From: Asanoa sp. WMMD1127
GTDB lineage: Bacteria > Actinomycetota > Actinomycetes > Mycobacteriales > Micromonosporaceae
DNA: 64,000 bases
Direction: 5' to 3'
Assembly: GCF_029626225.1 (NCBI RefSeq)
Contig: NZ_JARUBP010000001.1
Coordinates: 4,154,001 to 4,218,000 of the forward strand
Made by a program: the position numbers and the translations under genes. Below, piece after piece: positions 1-7,764 of this stretch; positions within the stretch are counted from its first letter, which is position 1; the number at the start of each line of letters is the position of its first letter. The notes beneath the pieces are model-generated. The model ran no database searches. It had not been told where the DNA came from and worked only from the letters and a program-made list of their open reading frames with translations.

Positions 1-16
1 CAAACAGCAGGGTACG

Positions 17-526
17 ATGCGAGGCGTGATCGGGCAAGAGACCGAGTTGGCGTTGCGGCACCCGCTGCGGGTGGCGCTGCTCGACCTCCTGGCCGCGGCC
101 GGCTCGGTCACCGCCAACGAGGCGGCCCGCCGGCTCGGCGAGAGCTCGGGCGCGTGCTCGTTCCACCTGCGACAGTTGGAGCGCTATGGCTACGTCGAGC
201 CGGTGGCCGGCGCGCACGGCCGGGCGCGGCCGTGGCGGCTGCGCCCGAGCGCTCAGCCGCGGCAGGACTTGGGCCCGCTGGCGCGGGAGCTGGAGGACGA
301 GGGCTACCACCGCTGGCTGGCCCGCCGCGACACGGCACCCGAGCACTGGCAGCGCGACGAGGCGTTCAGCGACGTCCTGCACCTGACGCCCGCGGAACTG
401 GCCACGGTGGCCGACGAGATCCGCGCGGTCCTGGCCCCCTACACCCGCCGCGAGCCACCACCCACCAGCGCCCCGGTCGGCGTCGTCGCCCGCCTCTTCC
501 CACTTATCCCGGAGGCCGACGCATGA
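17..526 (+). CDS. ArsR-type winged-helix transcriptional regulator
   Basis: A 169-residue DNA-binding protein. Residues 10-75 form a winged helix-turn-helix of the ArsR/HTH_20 type: LRHPLRVALLDLL, then a recognition-helix region around SSGACSFHLRQLERYGYV, then a short wing. The rest (80-169) is a charged helical tail with no metal-binding cysteines, so this is not a classical metal sensor. Its TGA overlaps the ATG of the acetyltransferase gene (ATGA), so the two are translationally coupled, and it may control that gene. The ATG at 17 is used. Because the window begins only 16 bases upstream, neither the promoter nor a longer start can be judged. Confidence 0.85.
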   Translation: MRGVIGQETELALRHPLRVALLDLLAAAGSVTANEAARRLGESSGACSFHLRQLERYGYVEPVAGAHGRARPWRLRPSAQPRQDLGPLARELEDEGYHRWLARRDTAPEHWQRDEAFSDVLHLTPAELATVADEIRAVLAPYTRREPPPTSAPVGVVARLFPLIPEADA

Positions 527-1050
527 TCGAGCTCGTGCACACGTCCGCGGCGGGTGCGACGGCACTGGGGGCTGCCTACCGGCTCTTGGAAGAGGTGTTC
601 GAGGGGGACTTCGGCGCCGAGGACTGGGAGCACTCGCTCGGTGGCATGCATGCCTTCGCGTGGGAGGGTGACGATCTCGTCGGGCACGGGAGCGTCGTGC
701 AGCGCCGCCTCGTCCACAACGGACGTGCGCTGCGCTGCGGCTACGTCGAGGGGGTCGGCGTCCGCGCGGATCAGCGCCGCCGCGGCCACGGCGCCGCGGT
801 GATGGGGGCGCTCGAGTCGGTGATCCGGGCGGCGTACGACCTGGGCGCGCTCGGCACCACCGACCTCGGCGAGCCGTTCTATCGCAGCCGTGGCTGGCTG
901 CGGTGGACCGGCCCGCTCGCCGCCCTCACCCCCGACGGCAGCAAGCCGACCCCCGAGGAGCAGGGCGCCGTCTACGTCTTCCCGGGCGTCATGCCGCTCG
1001 ACCTCTCGGCCCCGCTCACCTGCGACTGGCGCGACGGCGACGTCTGGTAG
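523..1050 (+). CDS. Aminoglycoside 2'-N-acetyltransferase, AAC(2')-I family
   Basis: A 175-residue GNAT enzyme closely resembling the chromosomal AAC(2')-I enzymes of mycobacteria. Visible family blocks are DWEHSLGGMHA near residue 36, ALRCGYVEGVGVRADQRRRG near 65-85 (the acetyl-CoA binding region), FYRSRGWLRWTGP near 115, and a C-terminal CDWRDGDVW that is nearly invariant in the family. The family acetylates the 2'-amino group of aminoglycosides such as gentamicin and tobramycin; other physiological amines are possible. The ATG overlaps the stop of the ArsR gene. The 3' end overlaps the convergent NUDIX gene by 79 bp, yet the family-typical C-terminus shows this stop is right. Confidence 0.9.
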   Translation: MIELVHTSAAGATALGAAYRLLEEVFEGDFGAEDWEHSLGGMHAFAWEGDDLVGHGSVVQRRLVHNGRALRCGYVEGVGVRADQRRRGHGAAVMGALESVIRAAYDLGALGTTDLGEPFYRSRGWLRWTGPLAALTPDGSKPTPEEQGAVYVFPGVMPLDLSAPLTCDWRDGDVW

Positions 1051-1505
1051 CCGGCCTCCAGATAGACGTCGCCACCGGACAGCGCCGCCCGCACCCGGCG
1101 GGCCAGCCGCGGGCGCAGATGCGCGTCGAGCGCCGCCGGCGCCACGAAGGCGAACGCCGACAGCTCGGCGGCCGGCAGCACGATTTGCGCCACGTCGGCG
1201 GTTGTCAGGACGCCGCCGTCGAACAGGAACATCAGGCCGGCGTCCCACGGCGGCTCGGCCGCGAGCCAGTCGACCACCCGCAGCGGCCCGACCGGGAAGT
1301 CGGCGCCCAGCTCCTCGCGCACCTCGCGGCGCGCCCCGGCGAGCGGCGACTCGTCGGCCTCGACCGCGCCGCCGGGCACCTCCCAGCCGGTCTTGTAGGT
1401 CGGCCGGACCAGCAGCACCCGCCCGGCGCCGTCCTCGAACACCACGCCCGCCGCGACCCGCACCCGGGCCAGGCCGGCGATGTGCGCGGCCAGGTCGAAA
1501 GTCAT
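972..1505 (-). CDS. NUDIX hydrolase
   Basis: A 177-residue NUDIX-fold hydrolase of nucleoside diphosphate-linked substrates. The NUDIX box (GX5EX7REUXEEXGU) is complete at about residues 46-68, beginning GGAVEADE and ending REVREELGA, so the metal-binding glutamates are present. Before it, VVFEDGAGRVLLVRPTYKTGW is the usual first strand pair. The last 25 or so residues run antisense inside the acetyltransferase gene and look like a non-conserved tail. The substrate cannot be told from sequence. The gene is convergent with the acetyltransferase and divergent from the SMP-30 gene, with about 56 bp between starts. Confidence 0.85.
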   Translation of the reverse strand: MTFDLAAHIAGLARVRVAAGVVFEDGAGRVLLVRPTYKTGWEVPGGAVEADESPLAGARREVREELGADFPVGPLRVVDWLAAEPPWDAGLMFLFDGGVLTTADVAQIVLPAAELSAFAFVAPAALDAHLRPRLARRVRAALSGGDVYLEAGYQTSPSRQSQVSGAERSSGMTPGKT

Positions 1506-1561
1506 GCCGGAAATTCTTCCGGGCCATGTCGAGAATCCGGCGCCGGCCGCTACGTATCAGC

Positions 1562-2365
1562 ATGAGGAGAACAGAAACGCTTCGTACGCTGGTGTCCGGG
1601 ATCGCGATGGGCGAGTCGCCGCGGTGGCGGGAGGGGCGCCTGTGGTTCTGTGACTGGGGCCGGGGGCAGGTCGTCCGGGTGGAACCCGACGGCACGCCGA
1701 CCACCGTGGCCGAGATCGCCGACCTGCCGATCTGCATCGACTGGTTGCCCGACGGGCGGCTGCTGGCCGTGTCGGGCCAGCAGGGGCTGCTGCTGCGGGT
1801 CGGCGCCGACGGCGCGCTCGAGCGGCACGCCGTTCTCGGCGACGGCCGCTGGAACGAGATCGCGGTCGACCGGCGCGGCAACATCTTCGTCAACGACATC
1901 GGCTTCGACTTCCCGGGCGGCGAGTTCCGGCCGGGCCGGGTCTGCGTGCTCACGCCCGGCGCCGACACGCCGCGGGAGGTGGCCGGCGGGCTCGCGTTCC
2001 CCAACGGGATGGCGGTGCGGGGCGACACCCTGATCGTCGCCGAGTCGTACGCCGGTCGGCTCACCGCCTTCGACATCGCGCCCGACGGCGGTCTCGGCGC
2101 CGGTCGGGAGTTCGCCGCGGTCGAGGGCTCGGCCCCGGACGGCATCGCCGTCGACGCCGACGGCTCGGTGTGGTTCGCCGACGTGCCCAACCAGCGGTGC
2201 GTCCGCGTGGCCGAGGGCGGCGCGATCCTCGACACCGTCGACGCCGACCGGGGCTGCTTCTCCTGCGCGCTCGGCGGCGAGACGGGCCGCACGCTGTTCA
2301 TCACCGCCAACGAGTGGGGCGAGCAGGGCGCGGGCGAGGGCGTGGTCTACGCGACCGAGGTCTGA
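1562..2365 (+). CDS. SMP-30/gluconolactonase-family protein
   Basis: A 267-residue six-bladed propeller of the SMP-30/regucalcin family, usually a divalent-metal lactonase hydrolysing aldonolactones. The opening MGESPRWREGRLWFCDW supplies the conserved metal-binding Glu. FPNGMAV near 145 supplies the family Asn, and APDGIAVDADGSVWFADV near 190 supplies the catalytic Asp. The ATG at 1562 starts just ahead of the first blade; an in-frame ATG at 1526 would add 12 basic residues and neither has a clear ribosome site. The last 19 bp overlap the convergent MocR gene. It could serve a sugar-lactone step for the oxidation locus 9 kb away, but adjacency does not show this. Confidence 0.85.
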   Translation: MRRTETLRTLVSGIAMGESPRWREGRLWFCDWGRGQVVRVEPDGTPTTVAEIADLPICIDWLPDGRLLAVSGQQGLLLRVGADGALERHAVLGDGRWNEIAVDRRGNIFVNDIGFDFPGGEFRPGRVCVLTPGADTPREVAGGLAFPNGMAVRGDTLIVAESYAGRLTAFDIAPDGGLGAGREFAAVEGSAPDGIAVDADGSVWFADVPNQRCVRVAEGGAILDTVDADRGCFSCALGGETGRTLFITANEWGEQGAGEGVVYATEV

Positions 2366-3708
2366 GCGCGCAGCACCCGGGCCAGCACGTCGAGCGCGGC
2401 CGGATAGCGCGCCTCGCCCGGCGTGCCGTACCCGACGATGATCCCTTGTGGATGACCGCCGGGAGCGTGCCAGTGGCTGCCGAGGTCGCCCAGCGCGAGT
2501 CCGCGCCGGGCGGCCTCGGCCAGCACGTCCGCCTCGCGCGGACCGCCGGGCGGCAGCTCGACCAGCGCGTGCAGGCCGGCGGCGACACCACCGACGCGGG
2601 CGCCGCGCAGCCGGGCCAGCAACAGGTCGCGCCGGGCCCGGTAGCGGGCACGGGCGGCGCGCACGTGCCGGTCGTACGCGTGACTGGTGATCATCTCCGC
2701 CAGGGTGAGCTGGCCGACCACCTCGGTGTGGTAGTCCGTGTGCCGCTTCGCCGCGACCACCGGCTCGACGAGCCGCTCCGGCAGCACCATCCAGCCAAGC
2801 CGCAGCGCGGGCCCGAGCGTCTTGGCCGCGGTGCCGACATACGCCACCCGCTCGGGCGCCACGCCCTGCACCGCGCCCACCGGCTGCCGGTCGTAGCGGA
2901 ACTCGCCGTCGTAGTCGTCCTCCACCACCAGCGCGCCGCAGTCCGCGAAGGCCCGCCGCCGCGCCGGCGCGAGGGTGACCCCGGTCGGGTACTGGTGGGC
3001 CGGCGTCAACACCACCATGTCCACATCGGACGCCGACGGAAGCCGGGCGCCGGACTCGTCCACGGCCAGCGGAACGACCCGGGCGCCGGCCCGCCGCACG
3101 ACCGCGCGGTGGAAGGCCAGCCCCGGGTCTTCCATCGCCACCACCCGGTGGAGCCCGGCCAGCAACGCGAGCGCCTGCACGTAGCCGGAGGTGACGACGA
3201 TCCGGTCGGGGTGGGCGAGCACGCCGCGGGCGCGGCCCAGGTACTCGGCCAGGGCCGAGCGCAGCGCGACATGGCCGCGCGGGTCGCCGTAGTCGAACGT
3301 GGCCGCGGGCACGCGCGCCAGCGCCCGACGGCTGGCCCGCAGCCAGGCCGTCGTCGGGAACGCGCTGACGTCCGGCGCGCCGGGTCGCAGGTCGAACCGC
3401 GGCGGCGCGGGCGTGGTGGCGGCCGGCGTGAACGCCACGGGAGGCGGCACCGGCGCCACCGTCGTCCCGGAACCGGTCCGCGCGGTCAGGTAGCCCTCCG
3501 CGACCAGTTGGTCGTAGGCGGCGGCCACGGTGCCCCGGGCCACCCCGGTCTCGGCGGCCAGTGCCCGGGTGGCCGGCAGCCGACTGCCGGGTGCCAACCG
3601 CCCCGCCCGGATCGCCGCCCGCAGGGCCCGCTCCAGCCCGGCCCGCCGGCCGCCGGCGGGCAGGTCCAGGTGGAGATCAACACCGAAAGCGGCCCAATCG
3701 AACGCCAC
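2347..3708 (-). CDS. MocR/PdxR-type regulator (GntR HTH fused to aminotransferase)
   Basis: A 453-residue MocR-subfamily regulator. Residues 12-80 form a GntR winged helix (LERALRAAIRAGRLAPGSRL, then VARGTVAAAYDQLVAEGYL). Residues 110-450 form a fold-type-I aminotransferase domain that binds pyridoxal phosphate as an effector in this family. The likely PLP lysine is in VGTAAKTLGPALRLGWMV, with the upstream Asp/Tyr in VVEDDYDGEFRY. The start is a GTG. It is transcribed away from the decarboxylase gene across only 46 bp containing an inverted repeat, the standard MocR arrangement, so it probably controls the divergent pair and itself. It could equally be called a PdxR homologue, but no pdxST genes are nearby. 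Confidence 0.9.
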   Translation of the reverse strand: MAFDWAAFGVDLHLDLPAGGRRAGLERALRAAIRAGRLAPGSRLPATRALAAETGVARGTVAAAYDQLVAEGYLTARTGSGTTVAPVPPPVAFTPAATTPAPPRFDLRPGAPDVSAFPTTAWLRASRRALARVPAATFDYGDPRGHVALRSALAEYLGRARGVLAHPDRIVVTSGYVQALALLAGLHRVVAMEDPGLAFHRAVVRRAGARVVPLAVDESGARLPSASDVDMVVLTPAHQYPTGVTLAPARRRAFADCGALVVEDDYDGEFRYDRQPVGAVQGVAPERVAYVGTAAKTLGPALRLGWMVLPERLVEPVVAAKRHTDYHTEVVGQLTLAEMITSHAYDRHVRAARARYRARRDLLLARLRGARVGGVAAGLHALVELPPGGPREADVLAEAARRGLALGDLGSHWHAPGGHPQGIIVGYGTPGEARYPAALDVLARVLRAQTSVA

Positions 3709-3713
3709 GATAT

Positions 3714-3733
3714 TGGACCTTAGCGCGGGTCCA
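3714..3733. promoter_or_regulatory. Candidate MocR operator in the divergent promoter
   Basis: The inverted repeat TGGACC-N8-GGTCCA sits in the 46-bp gap between the divergent MocR-type regulator and the decarboxylase gene. Repeats built on ATTGGACC/GGTCCA are typical of MocR-controlled promoters. The arms are perfect over 6 bp, and both genes start within 25 bp, so binding would affect both. Confidence 0.55.
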
Positions 3734-3754
3734 TTCGCCGCCTAGCGTGGAGCC

Positions 3755-4204
3755 ATGACTACGACGACGATCCGCCTGGCGGCTGACAAGCTCGCGCCGC
3801 ACATGAACCGGGCGATGAACGCCTTCGACGCCGCCTCCCGCCAGACCTCGCTCGAGGCGCCGCTGCTGGAACTGGTCCGGGCCCGGGCCTCGCAGCTCAA
3901 CGGCTGCGCCTACTGCGTCGACACCCACAACGCCGACGCCCGCGCCGGCGGCGAGACCGAGCGCCGGCTCTACGCCCTGCCGGTCTGGTCGCAGACGCCG
4001 TTCTTCTCGCCCCGTGAGCGGGCCGCCCTCGCCCTCACCGAGGCGATGACCCGGCTCACCGACGGACCCGTGCCGGACGAGGTGTTCGCCGGCGCCCAGG
4101 CGGAGTTCACCGAGATCGAGCTCGCCGAGCTCGTCTGGTCGATCACCGTGATCAACGCCTGGAACCGGGTCGCCGTCACCACCCACGCGTGGCCGCTGTC
4201 GTGA
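3755..4204 (+). CDS. Carboxymuconolactone decarboxylase/AhpD-like protein
   Basis: A 149-residue all-helical protein of the CMD/AhpD superfamily. The redox and proton-relay motif is intact near residues 47-58 (LNGCAYCVDTHN: CxxC followed by the family His), as in AhpD-like alkylhydroperoxidases. The later ELVWSITVINAWNRVA helix is also family-typical. Such proteins usually act as peroxidase adaptors or decarboxylases; the substrate is unknown. It is the first gene of a two-gene unit, overlapping the next gene at GTGA, and faces the MocR regulator across a shared promoter, so expression is probably pyridoxal- or stress-responsive (inference). Confidence 0.87.
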   Translation: MTTTTIRLAADKLAPHMNRAMNAFDAASRQTSLEAPLLELVRARASQLNGCAYCVDTHNADARAGGETERRLYALPVWSQTPFFSPRERAALALTEAMTRLTDGPVPDEVFAGAQAEFTEIELAELVWSITVINAWNRVAVTTHAWPLS

Positions 4205-4938
4205 CCGGGGCCGACACGCTGCGCGCGCTGCACCGCCCGGGCGACCCCGTCGTGCTGGCCAACGCCTGGGACGCCGCCTCGGCCCGCGCGGTCCAGGCCG
4301 CCGGCTTCCCGGCCGTCGCGACGAGCAGCGCGGCGGTCGCCCTCAGCCTCGGCTACGCCGACGGCGAGGCCACCCCGGTCGACGAGATGCTCGACGCGGT
4401 CGCCCGGATCGTCCGCGCGGTCGACGTGCCGGTCACCGCCGACCTCGAACGGGGGTACGGGCTCCCGCCGGCCCAGTTCGTCGAGCGCGTGCTCGCCACC
4501 GGCGCGGTGGGGTGCAACCTGGAGGACTCGGACCCGCGTACGAAGCGACTGGTCGATGTGGACAGACAGGCCGACTTCCTGGCCGCCGTGCGGGCCGCGG
4601 CCGGCCCCGACCTCGTCGTCAACGCGCGGGTCGACGCTTACCTCCGCGGCGTGGCCGACCCGCTGGCGACGGCACGCGACCGTGCCCGCCGGTTCCGGGC
4701 GGCCGGCGCCGACTGCGCCTACCCGATCCTGGCCACCGCCGAGCCGGACATCGCCGTGCTGGCGGCCGACGGCCCGGTCAACGTCCTGTTTATTCCGGCC
4801 ACGCCCGCGCTGCCGGCGCTGGCCGCGCTCGGGGTGGCCCGGGTCAGCTTCGGCGACGGCATCCACGAGGCGCTGGCCGCCGACCACGCCCGGATGCTCG
4901 CCGCGATCGTGGCAGGGGCGTCGCCGTACGGGGGATGA
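4201..4938 (+). CDS. Isocitrate lyase/PEP mutase-family protein
   Basis: A 245-residue (beta/alpha)8 barrel of the isocitrate lyase/phosphoenolpyruvate mutase superfamily. Conserved segments are LANAWDAASARAVQAAGF (residues 19-36), TSSAAVALSLGYADG, VTADLERGYG (Mg-binding acidic loop) and NLEDSD. The usual KKCGH-type cysteine loop of isocitrate lyase is absent, so it is more likely a PEP mutase-like lyase such as an oxaloacetate or 2-methylisocitrate-type enzyme. I use the GTG at 4201 because it forms a GTGA overlap with the preceding stop; a GTG at 4189 would add four residues. It is co-transcribed with the decarboxylase under the divergent MocR promoter. Confidence 0.85.
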   Translation: MTGADTLRALHRPGDPVVLANAWDAASARAVQAAGFPAVATSSAAVALSLGYADGEATPVDEMLDAVARIVRAVDVPVTADLERGYGLPPAQFVERVLATGAVGCNLEDSDPRTKRLVDVDRQADFLAAVRAAAGPDLVVNARVDAYLRGVADPLATARDRARRFRAAGADCAYPILATAEPDIAVLAADGPVNVLFIPATPALPALAALGVARVSFGDGIHEALAADHARMLAAIVAGASPYGG

Positions 4939-4954
4939 GCGTTACGGTTGGACG

Positions 4955-5467
4955 GTGACCGACGTGCGCGAGCCCCGGCATGACCTGGCCGACCCGAAGA
5001 TCCTGCTGCTGGACTTCCTCGACCACTACCGGGCCGTCGTCGCGCGCAAGATGGCCGGTCTGGGCCCGGAGGAGCTGCGTGGCAGCCGGCTGCCGTCCGG
5101 GTGGAGCCCGCTGGAGCTGCTCAAGCACCTGGTCTACATGGAGGAGCGCTGGATCCGCTGGGGCTTCGCCGCGGAGCCGGTGCCCCATCCGTGGGGCGAC
5201 CAGGACGACGAGGGCCGCTGGCAGGTCCGTCCGGAGGAGACGGTCGACGCGCTGCTCGCGGCGATGGACCTGGCCGGCGCCCGCACCAGGGAGATCGCCG
5301 AGCGGGCGCGCTTCGACGACCGGGCGGCGGTCGGCGGCCGCTTCGCCACCGCCGCCGACGCGCCGACGCTGGGCTGGATCCTGACGCACGTGCTCCAGGA
5401 ATATGCCCGCCACGCCGGCCATCTCGACATCGCCCGCGAGCTGATCGACGGCGCGGTCGGCGAATAG
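4955..5467 (+). CDS. DinB-like/DUF664 family protein
   Basis: A 170-residue four-helix-bundle protein of the DinB/DUF664 group, whose actinobacterial members are often mycothiol-dependent transferases or detoxification enzymes. The three metal-binding histidines can be placed: LLKHLVYMEERW near residue 53, and LTHVLQEYARHAGHLDIARE near 145-160 (two His spaced HxxxH-like). The conserved SGWSPLELLKHL opening is also present. The GTG at 4955 begins 16 bp after the previous stop with no strong ribosome site. No partner gene identifies a substrate. Confidence 0.8.
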   Translation: MTDVREPRHDLADPKILLLDFLDHYRAVVARKMAGLGPEELRGSRLPSGWSPLELLKHLVYMEERWIRWGFAAEPVPHPWGDQDDEGRWQVRPEETVDALLAAMDLAGARTREIAERARFDDRAAVGGRFATAADAPTLGWILTHVLQEYARHAGHLDIARELIDGAVGE

Positions 5468-5535
5468 GACCACTTTCGGGCCCGGCGTCGGGCGGGCGAC
5501 ACCACGGCGCGGGCGGCGTCCGTACCGTGCGGTTC

Positions 5536-6726
5536 GTGACCCTCCGGCTGGCGACGTTCAACGTCGAGAACCTGTTCGCGCGCGCCAAGGCGCTCGACAC
5601 CGAGGAGCGCGAGGAGGGGCAGCCCGCCCTGACCGCGTTCGAGACCTTCAACCGCATCGCGGCCAAGCCGGTCTACTCCGACCAGGACAAGGCCGAGATG
5701 CTCGCCGCGCTGACCACCCTGCGCGTGCTCGTCGAGACCGACCAGGGGCTGCGCCTCAACCCGAACCAGTTCGACACCGCCTGGGCGCTGCTGCGCGAGA
5801 ACCGCGGCGACTTCCTGGCCGCCCCGACCAACGCGCCGCCCCGGATCGTGGCCAACGGGCGCGGTGACTGGCTCGGCTGGGTCGAGCTGACCGTCGAGCC
5901 CGTCGACGAGACCTCGACCCGGATGACCGCCCGCGTGATCGAGGACCTGGCGCCCGACATGCTCTGCGTGGTCGAGGCGGAGAACCGCCCGGCGCTGGCC
6001 CGGTTCAACGAGGAACTGCTCGGCGGCCGGTTCGCGCACTGCATGCTGGTCGACGGCAACGACCCGCGCGGCATCGACGTCGGGCTGTTCTGCACCGACA
6101 AGGTCAAGGTGCGCTGGGTGCGCAGCAACGTCGACGTGCCCGACCCCAAGCGCAAGGGCAAGCGGCTGTTCAGCCGGGACTGCCCGGTCTACCAGCTCAG
6201 GCTGCCCGGCGGCGAAGACCTCTTCCTGCTGCTCAACCACCTCAAGAGCCAGTCGTTCAGCAGCGGCGACCCGGACCCGCTGCGGACCCGGCAGGCGCAG
6301 GAGGTACGCGCGATCTACGACGGGCTGCGGGCGGAGGGCGCCGGTTTCGTGGCGGTGCTCGGCGACCTCAACAAGGGCCCGGTGGGCGACCGGCACCCGA
6401 CGCTCGAGGCGCTGATCGGCCCCGACTCGCCGCTGGTCGACGCCTACGGGCTGCCCGCCTTCGGCCAGCTCTGGGGCGACAAGGACGACGACCACGAGCG
6501 GCCGGGCAGCTTCCAGTCGTGCTCGCTGAAGAACCGGCTGGACTACATCCTGCTCTCGCCGGACCTGGCCGAGCGGGTGGTCGACGGCGGAGTGTTCCGC
6601 AAGGGGCTGTGGGGCACGCCGAGCAACGTCAACCCGCCCAAGCTCTGGACGGTATACCCGGAGATCACCAAGGGCCGGCACGGCGCCTCCGACCACGGCG
6701 CGGTCTGGGTCGACCTCGACCTCTAG
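5536..6726 (+). CDS. Endonuclease/exonuclease/phosphatase-family protein
   Basis: A 396-residue protein of the EEP (DNase I-like) superfamily. The motifs are in order: LATFNVENLF at the N-terminus (metal-binding Asn), VVEAEN near 140 (catalytic Glu), LLNHLKSQS near 235 (His), VLGDLNKGP near 275 (Asp and Asn), LDYILLSPDL near 335 and SDHGAVWVDLDL at the very end (Asp-His pair). There is no signal peptide, so it acts in the cytosol on a phosphodiester of unknown nature. A GTG at 5527 is also possible and would add three residues. Its stop overlaps the convergent TauE gene by 4 bp. Confidence 0.87.
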   Translation: MTLRLATFNVENLFARAKALDTEEREEGQPALTAFETFNRIAAKPVYSDQDKAEMLAALTTLRVLVETDQGLRLNPNQFDTAWALLRENRGDFLAAPTNAPPRIVANGRGDWLGWVELTVEPVDETSTRMTARVIEDLAPDMLCVVEAENRPALARFNEELLGGRFAHCMLVDGNDPRGIDVGLFCTDKVKVRWVRSNVDVPDPKRKGKRLFSRDCPVYQLRLPGGEDLFLLLNHLKSQSFSSGDPDPLRTRQAQEVRAIYDGLRAEGAGFVAVLGDLNKGPVGDRHPTLEALIGPDSPLVDAYGLPAFGQLWGDKDDDHERPGSFQSCSLKNRLDYILLSPDLAERVVDGGVFRKGLWGTPSNVNPPKLWTVYPEITKGRHGASDHGAVWVDLDL

Positions 6727-7658
6727 ACGCGGGCCGGCTCTGGCTCCGGCGAAGCGCCGGAGGTGGCGGTGGCGGCGGCGGTCGCGGCCGCGCGGCGGTC
6801 GGCCAGGTGGGCCCGCACCGACCAGGCCACCGCCGCCGCCCAGACGGCGTAGATCACCGCGTAGACCGCGTAGCGCACCCCGTCCGGGGCGTCGATCCAG
6901 TCGCTGCGCAGCAGCGTGCGGGTGTTGGTCAGGATGATCACGCCGCCGACGGCCGACCCCAGCACCCGCGGCGGCACGAGCCGGACCAGCCAGGCGGCGA
7001 TGGGAGCGGCGATGATCCCGCCGGCCAGCAGCGCGACGACCCAGCCGACGTTGATCTGCTCGGAGCCGATGCCGACGAAGAAGCCGATGCTGGCGGCGAT
7101 CGCGACCAGGAACTCGCTGGTGTCGATCGAGCCGATCGTCTTGCGGGGCTCGAGCCGGCCGCTGGCCAGGATCGCGGGCGTGCCGACCGGGCCCCAACCA
7201 CCGCCGCCCGTCGCGTCGACGAAGCCGCCGACCAGGCCGAGCGGGGTCAGGAACCGCTTGCGCAGGGGCTTGCCGAGCTGCGCCTTGGGCAGGCCCGCGA
7301 CGGTGAACCGGCTGAGGATGTAGAGGCCGAGGGCGAGCAGGATCAGCGACATCACCGGCGCGGCGGTCTCGGTCGACAGGCTGGACAGGAACGTCGCGCC
7401 GGCGAAGGCGCCGATCGCGCCCGGTATGCCGATGCGGAGGACGACTTTCCAGTCGACGTTGCCGAAGCGCCAGTGCGCGGCGCCCGAGACCAGTGTCGTG
7501 CCGATCTCGGCGAGGTGCACGGTGGCCGACGCGGCCGCCGGGTTGGTGCCGATCGCCAGGAGCAGGGTCGTCGACGTGACGCCGTAGGCCATGCCCAGGC
7601 TGCCGTCGACGAGCTGGGCGCCGAGTCCGACCAGCGCCAGGAGCACCAGCTTGCGCAC
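6723..7658 (-). CDS. TauE/SafE-family membrane permease
   Basis: A 311-residue integral membrane protein with about eight hydrophobic segments and the TauE/SafE (DUF81) pattern: GLGAQLVDGSLGMAYG near the start and GGFVDATGGGGWGPVGTP after the midpoint. This is the duplicated Gly-rich signature of sulfite/sulfoacetate exporters. It begins at a GTG at 7658 and reads away from propionyl-CoA synthetase. The C-terminal 30 residues are Ala/Pro-rich and likely cytosolic. The family moves sulfonates or sulfite across the membrane; no sulfur genes lie beside it here, so its substrate is open. Confidence 0.88.
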   Translation of the reverse strand: MRKLVLLALVGLGAQLVDGSLGMAYGVTSTTLLLAIGTNPAAASATVHLAEIGTTLVSGAAHWRFGNVDWKVVLRIGIPGAIGAFAGATFLSSLSTETAAPVMSLILLALGLYILSRFTVAGLPKAQLGKPLRKRFLTPLGLVGGFVDATGGGGWGPVGTPAILASGRLEPRKTIGSIDTSEFLVAIAASIGFFVGIGSEQINVGWVVALLAGGIIAAPIAAWLVRLVPPRVLGSAVGGVIILTNTRTLLRSDWIDAPDGVRYAVYAVIYAVWAAAVAWSVRAHLADRRAAATAAATATSGASPEPEPARV

Positions 7659-7764
7659 TCGCGATCACCACCCTTCCCTAGTTTGTCGGTAGAGAATATG
7701 TGTCCGGTCGGTGAAGGGGCAAGGGTGGGGCGACGAAACGCCGCGAAGGGTCGATGATGGGCTG

